From positions 3,342,001-3,406,000 of the forward strand of contig NZ_CP129016.1 in NCBI RefSeq assembly GCF_020524085.2: a stretch of 64,000 bases of DNA. Direction: 5' to 3'. This stretch comes from Halobacillus litoralis. Lineage in GTDB: Bacteria > Bacillota > Bacilli > Bacillales > Halobacillaceae. Both the position numbers and the translations under genes were made by a program. The stretch's first letter is position 1; every line of letters begins with the position of its first letter. The notes under the pieces were generated by a model. It searched no databases. It saw nothing but the letters and a program-made list of their open reading frames with translations, and had not been told where the DNA came from. Below, piece after piece: positions 14,717 through 23,623 of this stretch.

Positions 14717-16013
14717 TCATCCTTTCCTACGTGTATCGAATTTTAAAAAATGGAATCGCCAATATAGCCACCTTTGCTTGTCCCCCCCAGGACAGGCGAA
14801 GACAGCAGATCCGATATGTCGGATGTACTCATTCATGCGATCAGAACCGGCCATCCGTTTTTGAATAGGGACAAATTGTTTGAATGGATCCTTCTGGTAT
14901 GAGATGAACAACAGCCCTGCATCCAGCTGGGCGCGAGTCGGGTCCATTTCACTGGAATAGGAATAAGAACGTCGATGAATTTTTTCTGATCCATCCCCAC
15001 GCGCCAGACTAATATGTGAATCCTTTGGAACGTAAGGCTTTCCATTTTCATCTCTTTTGTCAAAGTCCACGTCATCAAATTCTTCTTTCTGACCTAAAGG
15101 TGCGCCTGAGACTTTATCACGCCCGAATGTTTTCTTCTGTTCACTGAGGTGCGTACGATCCCAGACTTCCAGAAGCATACGGATTCTTCTCATGACCATG
15201 TAACTTCCATTTTTCATCCAAGGGGCTTCCTGCCCGTTCGACCAGACGATTTCGTCGTACTCTTCTTTTGTACGAGGGTTGACGGTTCCGTCTTTAAATC
15301 CGAACAAGTTGCGTGGAGTCGACTGTTTGACATTGGATCCATTGGTTCGTTGAAACCCGGATTGCATCCACTTCAATGTCACAGCCCCACGGCCGATCCG
15401 GATCAGATTACGGATGGCATGGAAAGCCACCTGCTTATCATCCGCACACACTTGGACACACAAGTCTCCCCCTGTCCACTGATCTTCGATTTGATCACCT
15501 GGGAAAGCAGGAAGCGCTTGGAGACGTTTCGGCTTCTTACTCGCCAACCCGAAACGGTCCGCCCCCCTCTTTATCGAAAAATGTTGGACCAAATCCATAG
15601 GTGATCGTAAGATTGGAGGCGGTCAATCCATCCGCTTCTCCTGTATCAGCGGGAGGAACGTAAAGGTTATCCTCATAAGAATCAATCAATTTCGCCTGGG
15701 ACATCTTCTCAGAAGCAATCGTCCAGTCTTTGAATAACTGACGGACATCTTTTAATGAGTTGGTCGTAATATCCAAGGAAATTAGGTAAACGTAGGTTTG
15801 TGGAGGAGTGACGATCCCAGCCTGATGCTTTCCGTAGAAAGGAATCTGGTCATCTTTCAAAGTCGTCTCTTCCCTGTCACTTTTCGTATTTCCGAGTGCC
15901 GTAATGGTTCCGAGACCGCTTGCACCGACAAGGAGACCTAGCCCCCCAGCCCCTGTCCGATAAAGCATTTCCCGGCGGGTGATTTTTTTTGATTCATTGT
16001 TGTCATTACTCAT
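14717..16013 (-). pseudogene. efeB: Deferrochelatase/DyP-type peroxidase EfeB, frameshifted
   Basis: Tat-exported DyP-type haem peroxidase that oxidises iron or releases it from haem. The first frame (16013-15537) has a twin-arginine signal (KKITRREMLYRTGAGGLG) and ends TYGFGPTFFDKEGGGPFRVGE. The second (15598-14717) resumes as ADRFGLASKKPKRLQALPAF and carries the GxxDG motif (FGFKDGTVNP) and the haem-side HRRSYSY segment. The break is at six G (plus C6, 15562-15567); five G would give PTFFDKEGADRFGL with no residue lost, so a single inserted G explains it. Both halves are otherwise well conserved, suggesting a recent event or a sequencing error. Combined length fits the family (about 430). 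Confidence 0.85.
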
Positions 16014-16044
16014 CGTTTACATCCTTTCAAGAATGAATTGCATA

Positions 16045-16072
16045 AAGCCACTAGACAGAAAACCTAGTGGCT
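16045..16072 (-). other. Intercistronic hairpin between efeO and efeB
   Basis: 9-bp stem AGCCACTAG/CTAGTGGCT in the 74-bp gap between efeO and efeB, followed on the minus strand by only TTT. It could attenuate, or protect the efeO transcript end; it is not a strong terminator. Confidence 0.5.
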
Positions 16073-16087
16073 CGTTGAAAATTCATT

Positions 16088-16960
16088 TTACGATTTCTCA
16101 AGTACCGTTCCGATTTGTGAAAGGGGTTCTGCTAAAGCATCAATGGCCTTACTCAACTTTTGGGTGTCTTCTTCCGTCAAGTCCGTGTATGAGACATACC
16201 CTTCCCCTTTTTCGTAGTCTTCTAAGGCCGTATAGACATCAGCAAAACGCGTCTCCAGCGTAGTACTAAGCTCTTGATTTTTCTCTTTCAACACAGGATT
16301 CAGTAACTCTACGATCCGTTTCGCGCCATCGACGTTGGCTGCGAAATCATATAAGTCGGTATGAGAATAGCGTTCTTCTTCGCCTGTAATCTTGGATGAA
16401 GATACTTCATTGAGAAGGTCGACGGAACCAGTGACCAGCGTTTGTGGGGCTACTTCAGCAAGTTCCACTTTCGCTCGTAAAGCTTTTACATCATTCAGCA
16501 ACTGTTCCGCATACGTTTCAGCGCCTTCGGTCGTGTTCTCTTCCCATAGGATTTTCTCGATGCGGTGGTATCCTGTCCATTCTTCCTCAGGGACATCGCC
16601 TTCACGGGCATCGATTTTCGGGTCAAGCTCGCCCATAGATTCAGCAATCGGTTCGATCCGCTCGAATGGCATTCTAGCTACAGGATAGAGTGCCTTCGCC
16701 TCTTCAAGATTGCCTGCTTGGACGGCTTCGACGAATTTCTGTGTCTGTTGTACAAAAACGTCCGTTTGCTCAAGACCATACTGGCGGTACTCAGCTACCG
16801 CCTCTTCCAGCTTTTTCTGTGCTTCTCCATCTACTTGTTCGGTCTGCTTCGTTTCTTCTTCCTTGATCTCTTTTCCTTCTGCTTCTTGATCCGTGCTGCA
16901 TCCGGTAAATAACAAGGTCGGTACGAGCAGGGATGTATAAATTAAGTTCGACATTTTCAT
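16088..16960 (-). CDS. efeO: Iron-binding lipoprotein EfeO (M75/imelysin type)
   Basis: Cell-surface lipoprotein of the EfeUOB iron system. The start at 16960 follows GGAGG and opens a signal peptide with lipobox LFTGC. After a charged linker rich in Glu and Lys comes the imelysin/M75 helical-bundle domain with the HxxE metal motif (GYHRIEKILW). No cupredoxin domain is present, so this is the short EfeO form, as in Bacillus. First gene of the efe operon, directly behind a promoter covered by Fur boxes. Confidence 0.9.
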   Translation of the reverse strand: MKMSNLIYTSLLVPTLLFTGCSTDQEAEGKEIKEEETKQTEQVDGEAQKKLEEAVAEYRQYGLEQTDVFVQQTQKFVEAVQAGNLEEAKALYPVARMPFERIEPIAESMGELDPKIDAREGDVPEEEWTGYHRIEKILWEENTTEGAETYAEQLLNDVKALRAKVELAEVAPQTLVTGSVDLLNEVSSSKITGEEERYSHTDLYDFAANVDGAKRIVELLNPVLKEKNQELSTTLETRFADVYTALEDYEKGEGYVSYTDLTEEDTQKLSKAIDALAEPLSQIGTVLEKS

Positions 16961-16981
16961 ATGTATGTACGCCTCCGTCAT

Positions 16982-17038
16982 TGATAATGATTTTCAATAT
17001 CTATTAATCTATTATACTGATAATCATTATCATGTAAA
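16982..17038 (-). promoter_or_regulatory. Fur-controlled promoter of the efe operon
   Basis: Minus strand: TTTACA (17033-17038), 16-bp spacer, TATAAT (17011-17016). The spacer is a perfect 7-1-7 Fur box (TGATAATCATTATCA, 17018-17032). A second, one-mismatch box (TGATAATGATTTTCA, 16982-16996) lies just upstream of the ribosome binding site. Strong iron repression is expected. Confidence 0.85.
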
Positions 17039-17163
17039 GAGTTTGTTCAATATTTTGTCATATTCATACAAAAAGCCCCTGCCTCCTATCAAACAGGGTG
17101 TAGATATAGGTATTTCTTTAAGATATTTTGGAGGAAATTTTTTATATTGAAAACACTCCAAAT

Positions 17164-17192
17164 AAAAAAAGGAGGGGAGCCCCTCCTTTTTT
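17164..17192. terminator. Rho-independent terminator of the dapF-yugU unit
   Basis: GGAGGGG-AG-CCCCTCC flanked by A and T tracts, overlapping the yugU stop codon. Confidence 0.85.
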
Positions 17193-17586
17193 ATAACAAC
17201 TTCGCGACATACTTACGGCTTCTCGGTCCATCAAACTCACAGAAATAAAGTCCCTGCCACGTGCCAAGCACAAGCCGTCCATCTTCCACAAGAAGTGTCT
17301 GAGCATGTCCGACCGTGCTCGTCTTCATATGGGCAGCTGTGTTTCCTTCCGCGTGGCGATCTTCCGGGTGGTCCCATGGATACACTTCACGGAAGCGGCG
17401 CAGCATGTCTGTCTTTACGTCAGGGTCGGCGTTCTCATTCACCGTCAGGCCTGCCGTCGTGTGCATCGACTGTACAACGACAACACCGTCCTTGACGCCC
17501 TCTTCTCTAATCCAGTCCTGAACTTGGCTGGTTACATCAATCATTTGATCGTGGTGATCGGTTTTAACATGAAACGTCTTCAACAT
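17191..17586 (-). CDS. yugU: YjbQ/UPF0047 family protein (YugU)
   Basis: Compact 131-residue protein of the YjbQ (UPF0047) family, sometimes annotated secondary thiamine-phosphate synthase because members rescue thiE mutants; the physiological role is unclear. Family signs are the [19 protein letters not shown] segment, the conserved [20 protein letters not shown] stretch and the closing [19 protein letters not shown]. The histidines form the presumed metal site. It starts 4 bp after the dapF stop, with GGAGG upstream, so both genes share a transcript. Confidence 0.9.
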   Translation of the reverse strand: MLKTFHVKTDHHDQMIDVTSQVQDWIREEGVKDGVVVVQSMHTTAGLTVNENADPDVKTDMLRRFREVYPWDHPEDRHAEGNTAAHMKTSTVGHAQTLLVEDGRLVLGTWQGLYFCEFDGPRSRKYVAKLL

Positions 17587-17590
17587 ATCC

Positions 17591-18559
17591 TCAACCTCCG
17601 ATTTCTGAAGCGGCGAACGCTTCTAGTTTTTCATAGGTCGCATTTTCTTCTTCAAAAAATTCCTTCTCTGAAACTTCAAAGGTGCGGGCTTCTAAATCGA
17701 TGTCGACCTCGGCTACATAGACATTGGTTCCATTCCCGCGCAGCTGGATGGAGAAACGTCCGTCGTCCTTTTCTACGACACAGTTGACGAGTCCCCCTTT
17801 ATTGATGACAACGATCGGTGTATCCAGCTCATTCGGACCTAGAATCGTCGATACGAGCGAAGACGCACTCATCGCGGTTCCACAGGCATTCGTCAAGCCA
17901 ACCCCGCGCTCGAACGTCCGGACGAAGATTTTGTTTTTCTCTAACACCTGGACGTAGCTCACATTCACGCCGTTTGGAAAAACATCCGGAAGATTGTTCG
18001 CCTTTTTCCCAACCGCAAGCAACTCCTCCTGATCGACGGAATCGACGATGCTCACGATATGTGGGTTGGGTACGCTTAAGGCTGTGAATGTGCGTGTATC
18101 GGACAACTCTGGAATTTTCACATCCACGGCTTCTTTCCCGACCGCATTCATCGGCAGGGACTCGACCTCGAAACTGACAGGCTCAATCATGACAGAAAAC
18201 GTATCGATCTCTGGGAAGATTTCCTCCACTTGTGAAACGGGAAGGACCGCTTTTTCTGTTTCAATCGCGATTTCCTTTTTGCCGAGTTTCTCAATCATAT
18301 GGCGTGCCACACAGCGCAGACCGTTGCCGCACATTTCCGCTTCTGTGCCGTCTGAGTTGAACATCCGCATCCGGCCTTCTGCTTTTTCACTCGGCATCAC
18401 AAAAAGAATGCCATCCGAACCGATCCCCTTTTTCCGGTCACACAATAATAATGAGAGCTCCTCACGCTCTTTTTCTGAAAAACTCATGTCGTTTTCAATC
18501 TCATCGATCAGGATGAAATCGTTCCCCGATCCGTGGCATTTGATGTATGGAATCTTCAT
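17591..18559 (-). CDS. dapF: Diaminopimelate epimerase
   Basis: Interconverts LL- and meso-diaminopimelate, the last step before meso-DAP enters lysine synthesis and peptidoglycan. The 322-residue protein shows both half-sites with the catalytic cysteine pair: [13 protein letters not shown] and [11 protein letters not shown], plus the N-terminal [13 protein letters not shown]. The ATG at 18559 has GAGAGG six bases upstream; the longer TTG frame is unlikely. It is longer than E. coli DapF (274), with added residues near the C-terminus, as in other Bacillaceae. Cytoplasmic; upstream of yugU. Confidence 0.93.
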   Translation of the reverse strand: MKIPYIKCHGSGNDFILIDEIENDMSFSEKEREELSLLLCDRKKGIGSDGILFVMPSEKAEGRMRMFNSDGTEAEMCGNGLRCVARHMIEKLGKKEIAIETEKAVLPVSQVEEIFPEIDTFSVMIEPVSFEVESLPMNAVGKEAVDVKIPELSDTRTFTALSVPNPHIVSIVDSVDQEELLAVGKKANNLPDVFPNGVNVSYVQVLEKNKIFVRTFERGVGLTNACGTAMSASSLVSTILGPNELDTPIVVINKGGLVNCVVEKDDGRFSIQLRGNGTNVYVAEVDIDLEARTFEVSEKEFFEEENATYEKLEAFAASEIGG

Positions 18560-18613
18560 AGTCAACCTCTCCCCTGGCGTTCATTTTTTCATTATCATAG
18601 CATACATACGCGT

Positions 18614-18652
18614 AAAAAAAGAAGCGTGTGACCGTTAAGTCGCACGCTTTTT
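18614..18652. terminator. Rho-independent terminator of the siderophore transport operon
   Basis: AAGCGTG/CACGCTT stem with poly-A and poly-T flanks, overlapping the end of the fused permease gene. Confidence 0.75.
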
Positions 18653-20659
18653 CATCAACCATAAAAAGTAGGGGGCTCCGATCAGGGCGACAAGGATCCC
18701 TGATGGAATTTCGTTCGGCGCGAGCAGTGTCCGGCTGAACAAATCAGCGACCACCAACAGCGCACCGCCAATCAGCATCGTAACAGGCAGAAGCTTCTGA
18801 TTGACGCTCCCTACAAGCAGCCGTGCCAGGTGCGGTGCGATCAGGCCGACGAAGCCGATTGAACCGACAGCAGCGACACTGCAGGCGGCAAGCAGTGTGG
18901 CAATCAACGCCATTTGGAACCGGACGTTCACGACACGCAGTCCGAGCCCTTTGGCCGTATCGTCTCCAAGGGACAGGACGTCGAGCGTTTTAATGTAAAA
19001 CGCAAGGAGCGGGATGAACAACAATACAGGCCAAATCAAATATTGTAAAAGCTCACTCCACCCTTTGGCATACGTCGTTCCGGAAAGCCAGGTCAACGCA
19101 GAAGCTACGCTGATGTCGGCCTGAACGACCATGATTTGAATCAATGCCGAACCGAACGCCGACATGCCGATTCCGAGTAAGGCAAGCACGGTGGGCTGAA
19201 ACTCCGCTTTTGCTCCTAAGGCCATAACGACAATGAAGAACACCAAGGCCCCAGCCATCGCCCCGACCGGAATCCAAACGGCCGACACACTGAACCAGTA
19301 AATCGTCATCAATGCACCGACCCCGGCGCCGGAAGTAATCCCGATCACGGATGGGTCAGCAAGCGGGTTTCGTAACACCCCTTGGAAAATGAGCCCACTG
19401 ACTGCGAGAACCGCTCCGCTGAACAAAGCAACCAGCGCGCGAGGCAGCCTCAAGTCTACGATCAAACCTTGAAGGAAGGTGTTCGCTTCCCCGAAGAACG
19501 CGTTGTAGGTAACCAACGGTTCAAATCCGTAGTTTCCAGAAGCAAGGCTGACGAGCAGCGTAATCGTAATAAGCACCAGCAAAACAGGCAGCAGTTTTTT
19601 CATGGACAAGGCAGCTGAATTCTTCCCTGCCATAATCGCCCCGCTGTCCTGGCTTCCTGTCCGCTTCATCCGCATCACAAGCCAGATGAGCCACGGCGAA
19701 CCGACAAGTGCCGTAATGGCTCCGACCGGCAGTTCATTGAAGGAAGGATCAATAACTCGGGCAAGAACGTCCGCTAAAAGAAGCACGTTTCCTCCCCATA
19801 AAAACGACCCTAAGATAAGCGGCAAGTGTGCTCTGTACCCGATGAGCTTGATTAAGTGCGGCGCAACAAGTCCGACAAAGCCGATCGGTCCGACGATACT
19901 GACCGTAATACTTGTTAAAAGAACCGCAGCGATAATCGTCACTACCTTAACGCTGCGCACATTTTGCCCGAGCGCCGTCGCAACATCGTCACCGAGGGTC
20001 AGTGTGTCGAGCTTACTCGAGTAAACCATCGTCACGACTACACCGACGATGATTACCGGCAGCGAAAACGTGACGCCATCCCAGTCATTCTGAATCAGTG
20101 TTCCAGATCCCCATAAAAACAGCCCCTGCGTTTCATTTTCATAAAAAATCTGCAGAACGGATGTGAGCGCTGAGAATAGGAAGGTGACAATCATCCCGGC
20201 TAGCACCATCCGGACAGGTGAGGCATCAGAACCACCGGAAAGAACGTAAACAAACAGGAACGTCAGAATCCCTCCGATAAAAGCGGTCATGATTCCATTG
20301 CCAACCATAGCAGCCGGTAGGAAGATCGTTGTGACAACGACCGCAAAATACGTTCCGGAATGGATGCCGAGTGTACTGGCAGAAGACAACGGATTTTTCG
20401 TAACGGTCTGCAATATCACACCGGAAACGGCAAGTGCCCCACCGGCGATGATTCCCATCACCGCCCGCGGCATCCGGAGTGTACGGACCGTATGGTGCTG
20501 CAGCGTATCCTGAGGATTGAAGATCGATTCAACCACGACCCCCAGCGGGATCTCTACATTGCCTTGATTGATATGTATAAATGTTAAAAGACACAACAAC
20601 GCGGTCCCACCTCCGAAGGTGAGAACCGCAATCATTGTGTTCTTAAGTGTAGAATTCAT
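18635..20659 (-). CDS. Fused siderophore ABC permease (FhuB-like, two FecCD domains)
   Basis: Membrane permease of an iron-siderophore ABC importer. At about 674 residues it is a head-to-tail fusion of two FecCD (BtuC-type) domains, each with roughly ten helices. Both halves show the family marks: VGPIGFVGLVAPHLIKLIG then VGSIGFVGLIAPHLARLLVG, and LARVI...ELPVGAITALVGSPWLIWL then LFSRT...EIPSGILVALIGAPYFLWL. In most Firmicutes the two permeases are separate; the fusion resembles E. coli FhuB. It follows the binding-protein gene closely, and no ATPase gene is nearby, so a distant one (YusV/FhuC type) must serve it. Confidence 0.9.
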   Translation of the reverse strand: MNSTLKNTMIAVLTFGGGTALLCLLTFIHINQGNVEIPLGVVVESIFNPQDTLQHHTVRTLRMPRAVMGIIAGGALAVSGVILQTVTKNPLSSASTLGIHSGTYFAVVVTTIFLPAAMVGNGIMTAFIGGILTFLFVYVLSGGSDASPVRMVLAGMIVTFLFSALTSVLQIFYENETQGLFLWGSGTLIQNDWDGVTFSLPVIIVGVVVTMVYSSKLDTLTLGDDVATALGQNVRSVKVVTIIAAVLLTSITVSIVGPIGFVGLVAPHLIKLIGYRAHLPLILGSFLWGGNVLLLADVLARVIDPSFNELPVGAITALVGSPWLIWLVMRMKRTGSQDSGAIMAGKNSAALSMKKLLPVLLVLITITLLVSLASGNYGFEPLVTYNAFFGEANTFLQGLIVDLRLPRALVALFSGAVLAVSGLIFQGVLRNPLADPSVIGITSGAGVGALMTIYWFSVSAVWIPVGAMAGALVFFIVVMALGAKAEFQPTVLALLGIGMSAFGSALIQIMVVQADISVASALTWLSGTTYAKGWSELLQYLIWPVLLFIPLLAFYIKTLDVLSLGDDTAKGLGLRVVNVRFQMALIATLLAACSVAAVGSIGFVGLIAPHLARLLVGSVNQKLLPVTMLIGGALLVVADLFSRTLLAPNEIPSGILVALIGAPYFLWLMKKRAT

Positions 20660-20673
20660 AACATCCACTCACT

Positions 20674-21684
20674 TTATTTTTCTTCAAGTGCTGCGTTGAC
20701 CACTTGTTCAGCTAAGACTTCTGCGGATAGTGGGCCACCGAAGGTCCAGGCATCCCCCGGCATTTGATACGTACGGTCTTCTTTTACGAACGCAAGATTT
20801 TCCCAAACCGGGTTTCCAGCCAGTTGATTTTCAAAAATGTTGTCTTCTTCCTGAACGATGTAGAAAAAGTTAGAGTCCTGATAGTTTTGCAGCGCTTCGA
20901 CGGTTGTTTCGGTGTAGCCGTACACTTCAAGCTTTTCAGACTCATAATCATTCTTCATACCCATGCTGTTCATGATCTGTGCGACCATTGAGTTGTCTGT
21001 GAACAAACGAAGCGTCGGCGTGTCCTGCATCGTGAACGCTTGAGTGATTACATAGTTCATACCATCTTTCCCTGCCTCTTCAAGGCGGGCTTGCTGCTCT
21101 TTGAATGTCTTCTCCATATCAGAAAGGACTTGTTTAGCTTTGTCCTTTTTATCGACGATTTTCGCCATCGTATTGAACTCTTCTTTCATATTCTTGAACT
21201 GATCCTGTGCTGCTTCTTCAGAGTATGGTGCAAACATGACAGTTGGTGCGATGCTTTCCAAATCTTCTTTGATCGCATTGTGACGGAAATCAACACCGAT
21301 GATCAAATCAGGGTTCAAACGGGAGATCGCTTCCAAGTTCGGCTCCTGACGCGTTCCGACGTCTTCCACTTCTTCACTGAACGGAATACCGACGTTGACC
21401 CAGTCACCATAGTTTTCAAGACCAGCGACACCGACCGGCTCCATGCCAAGCGCCTGAAGGTTTTCCGCATACGTCCACTCTAAAACAACGACTTTCTTCG
21501 GTGTACCTTCAATCGTCTGCTCTCCGTTCGCATCTTCAATCGTGACCGAACGCGTTTCCTCTTCTGTTGTTTCTTCTTCCTGCTTTTCTGTCCCTTCGCT
21601 CTCTGATCCTTCCTCAGATCCGCCTCCACAGGCAGCTAAAACGACAAGCCCTAGCATAAGGGCAAATAACCAAACCTTCTTCAT
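20674..21684 (-). CDS. Iron-siderophore ABC transporter substrate-binding lipoprotein
   Basis: Surface-anchored binding protein of the FhuD/FepB-like cluster. The start at 21684 (MKKVWLF) follows AAAGGATG and opens a lipoprotein signal with lipobox LAAC, followed by an acidic Ser/Glu/Thr-rich linker. The two lobes joined by a long helix are recognisable (TPKKVVVLEWTYAENLQALG; RLNPDLIIGVDFR; TFGGPLSAEVLAEQV). It resembles YfiY/YfmC-type proteins, so hydroxamate or citrate-type siderophores are likely; the exact ligand cannot be told. First gene of a two-gene operon with a Fur box upstream. Confidence 0.88.
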   Translation of the reverse strand: MKKVWLFALMLGLVVLAACGGGSEEGSESEGTEKQEEETTEEETRSVTIEDANGEQTIEGTPKKVVVLEWTYAENLQALGMEPVGVAGLENYGDWVNVGIPFSEEVEDVGTRQEPNLEAISRLNPDLIIGVDFRHNAIKEDLESIAPTVMFAPYSEEAAQDQFKNMKEEFNTMAKIVDKKDKAKQVLSDMEKTFKEQQARLEEAGKDGMNYVITQAFTMQDTPTLRLFTDNSMVAQIMNSMGMKNDYESEKLEVYGYTETTVEALQNYQDSNFFYIVQEEDNIFENQLAGNPVWENLAFVKEDRTYQMPGDAWTFGGPLSAEVLAEQVVNAALEEK

Positions 21685-21775
21685 GATCGACATCCTTTCA
21701 CTCGTTTCTATTATGTAGAATCCTTGATCAATTGCTTCATCTTTATACCCTTGTAAGAAAAACACTGATTGATAA

Positions 21776-21790
21776 AGATTCTCATTATCA
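21776..21790 (-). promoter_or_regulatory. Fur-box-like site upstream of the siderophore operon
   Basis: AGATTCTCATTATCA, extended to the left by TTGATAAAG, matches the right half of the Fur box (ATTATCA) exactly and the left half loosely. It lies about 90 bp upstream of the binding-protein start. Confidence 0.6.
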
Positions 21791-21884
21791 TTACGATTAA
21801 TATGCTACCTCAAGCTCAAATTTCTGTCAATGAAAACTTTTCTCAATTAAGAGACTGCGAAATGTTAAGACGCTAGCCGCAGGA

Positions 21885-22706
21885 TTACGAATCCATCTCC
21901 TCCAGCCAGTCATAAAAAACCAATCCTTTTCGAGACTCAAAGCCTTCCTTCCGCACCACCTGTTTAAACACTTCCATTAATCCGCCATAAAAATAGCGCA
22001 GCAATTCTGTACGCACCATCCCTTTTTTATATGCAAAAACCGCCTGCTTGAACGTCTCGTTGATCTTATCCAAATAATGCTCGACCGGCTGATTCAGCTT
22101 CCATTGTTTACACGCACTCTGGACCGTCCGCCAAGCCGGTAACACCTGCTCCACGCCTACGAATGGCTGAGTGGTTTCAATGAAGGAAACTGGTATGAAC
22201 GATGGAAGAAACGTCGCATCAAACGGTACAACTTTACTAATAGAAGATTTCCACTGTTTTTTCTCTGTTTCGGTTGTGGATTTGAGCGGTTGAGGGTTGT
22301 CCTGTTGGGGAATTTCCGTTTCTTGTGGGGTGTCACGATGGATGTCATGAGGGGTGTCATCCGAGGGTAAAAAAAGATCCAGCTGGGGTAAGAACACGAG
22401 CAGGTTGCCACCCTGCCGCCCGTTCGGTTTGGTTGTTTTCACTTTTTCAATGAGCTTTTCTTTCACTAAGCATCTTAATGCACGAATCACTGTACTCTCG
22501 CTCAATCCAGTCCCTTTCACGATCGTTGCTCTTTTCGGAAAAGCAACACCGGGAAATTTGACGGCATGTCGCCAGATGAACGTGAGTACCTTGAGTGTGC
22601 CTTCTGACAGATAAGCCTTTCTTTTGTATAAAAAACTGCGCACATGCAGATCGAGCTCTTTTTTATCTTTGAAGCGCTGATGGTCCTTTAAGCTGTTACA
22701 ATCCAT
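21885..22706 (-). CDS. Winged-helix DNA-binding protein, orphan
   Basis: Predicted DNA-binding protein of 273 residues. Residues about 30-110 form a winged helix: SEGTLKVLTFIWRHAVKFPGV, a recognition region GTGLSESTVIRALRCLVKE and a wing KTTKPNGRQGGN. A polar linker full of Thr/Pro/Gln follows, then a helical C-terminal domain. The layout recalls replication-initiator or helix-turn-helix-36 type proteins in Bacillaceae, but I cannot assign a role. The ATG at 22706 is chosen for its GGAGTGGAGAG site. Located between the iron operon and the third repeat array; no obvious terminator. Confidence 0.65.
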   Translation of the reverse strand: MDCNSLKDHQRFKDKKELDLHVRSFLYKRKAYLSEGTLKVLTFIWRHAVKFPGVAFPKRATIVKGTGLSESTVIRALRCLVKEKLIEKVKTTKPNGRQGGNLLVFLPQLDLFLPSDDTPHDIHRDTPQETEIPQQDNPQPLKSTTETEKKQWKSSISKVVPFDATFLPSFIPVSFIETTQPFVGVEQVLPAWRTVQSACKQWKLNQPVEHYLDKINETFKQAVFAYKKGMVRTELLRYFYGGLMEVFKQVVRKEGFESRKGLVFYDWLEEMDS

Positions 22707-22800
22707 ATCTCTCCACTCCCCATTCATGGTCTCAAACTATAATCGATAGAAGTGAGAGTTTGGTGTCTAAGTAAATGAATGTTTTCATAAAATGTAGAGT

Positions 22801-22905
22801 TCGGACACTTTGGATTGGCAATCGGTCACTTTCGAACTGTGTTAAGTCACTTTCCCGCGACGTTAAGTCATTTTGACCACCCACCCGGGCACTTTCATAC
22901 AGTAC
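22801..22905. repeat. Degenerate tandem array, exact 21-bp period, CACTTT-type units
   Basis: CACTTT (once CATTTT) recurs at 22806, 22827, 22848, 22869 and 22890, exactly 21 bp apart. Units resemble AAGTCACTTTCCCGCGACGTT with a kept CACTTT core and variable remainder. The array fills the gap between the winged-helix gene and a divergent small membrane protein gene. Confidence 0.8.
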
Positions 22906-23074
22906 GAGCCGTGTGAAACTTCCGAAAAACCTGTTTAAACAAGCATCAAAAAGGTAATTCTAAAATTGTCGGCCCAATTTATGAACATTTTGTGTCCAAA
23001 GTGCGAATTTTTTGTTACAATAATATCAAAGAAAACGTTTACATTAAGGAAACATCAATAAGGAGATGATTTTC

Positions 23075-23371
23075 ATGGGTGCGATCGTAATGTTCTTGAT
23101 TTTGGCGACAGTGGCTCCATTTCTATTCTTACAAGCGAAAAAGATGGCTTTCGCCGTCGCGCAATCGATTCTGCTCATCGGCATGTGGTTGTACTTCTTC
23201 CAAGTGACGATGTACGCAGATCCAGGAGTATTCTCCATCACATGGTCTATGTTCTACCTCGGTTTGATCGGCGCGCACGTGGCCTGGGTGATGTTTATCG
23301 TAGCGACGGTGAAATCAAGCCCTGGATACAAAGAAAGCTTAACCAAAGAAAAAGAAACGCTCCTTTCCTGA
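23075..23371 (+). CDS. Small three-helix membrane protein
   Basis: 98-residue integral membrane protein of unknown function: helices at about residues 1-20, 26-47 (AVAQSILLIGMWLYFFQVTMY) and 55-80 (FSITWSMFYLGLIGAHVAWVMFIVATV), and a charged C-terminal tail. The ATG at 23075 is preferred because AAGGAG lies 9 nt upstream. A bidirectional terminator overlaps its end, separating it from the convergent quinol oxidase operon. I do not recognise the family. Confidence 0.7.
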   Translation: MGAIVMFLILATVAPFLFLQAKKMAFAVAQSILLIGMWLYFFQVTMYADPGVFSITWSMFYLGLIGAHVAWVMFIVATVKSSPGYKESLTKEKETLLS

Positions 23372-23398
23372 TTTCAGGAAAGAAGCGTTTCTTTTTTT
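23351..23398. terminator. Bidirectional rho-independent terminator
   Basis: Long stem GAAACGCT-CTTTCCTG / CAGGAAAG-AGCGTTTC (one mismatch) with A and T tracts; it ends both the membrane-protein gene and the qox operon. Confidence 0.9.
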
Positions 23399-23603
23399 AA
23401 TCTCTTGGCTGAAGTTTGTACAGTTGGATCATCGCCTGTACAAAACTGAAACCAGTGAGAATATATAAAACAAATTTAGGGTCATAGGAGGAATAAAGCG
23501 CTCCGCCTAAGGAAAATGCCGTCAGCAGTATGCAAAGAACGAATCCCACTAAATCTTTCCACGGCCATCCGGCCTCCATCGGCATGTTTTGTTTTTGTTC
23601 CAT
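23397..23603 (-). CDS. Small membrane protein at the end of the qox operon
   Basis: 68-residue protein with two transmembrane helices (LVGFVLCILLTAFSLGGALY and FVLYILTGFSFVQAMIQLY) after a short cytoplasmic lead. The second helix plus LYKLQ resembles the FVQAxxQLxxFMH pattern of subunit IV proteins such as QoxD, so it may be a shortened paralogue or a fifth oxidase subunit. It starts 21 bp after qoxD with a GGGGG site and ends at the operon terminator. The role is inferred from position only. Confidence 0.65.
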   Translation of the reverse strand: MEQKQNMPMEAGWPWKDLVGFVLCILLTAFSLGGALYSSYDPKFVLYILTGFSFVQAMIQLYKLQPRD

Positions 23604-23623
23604 CCTGATAACCCCCATTTGTT

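Noticed and set aside
10528..22905. Possible CRISPR arrays
   Set aside because: The period is only 20-21 bp with degenerate units and no unique spacers, and no cas genes are present.
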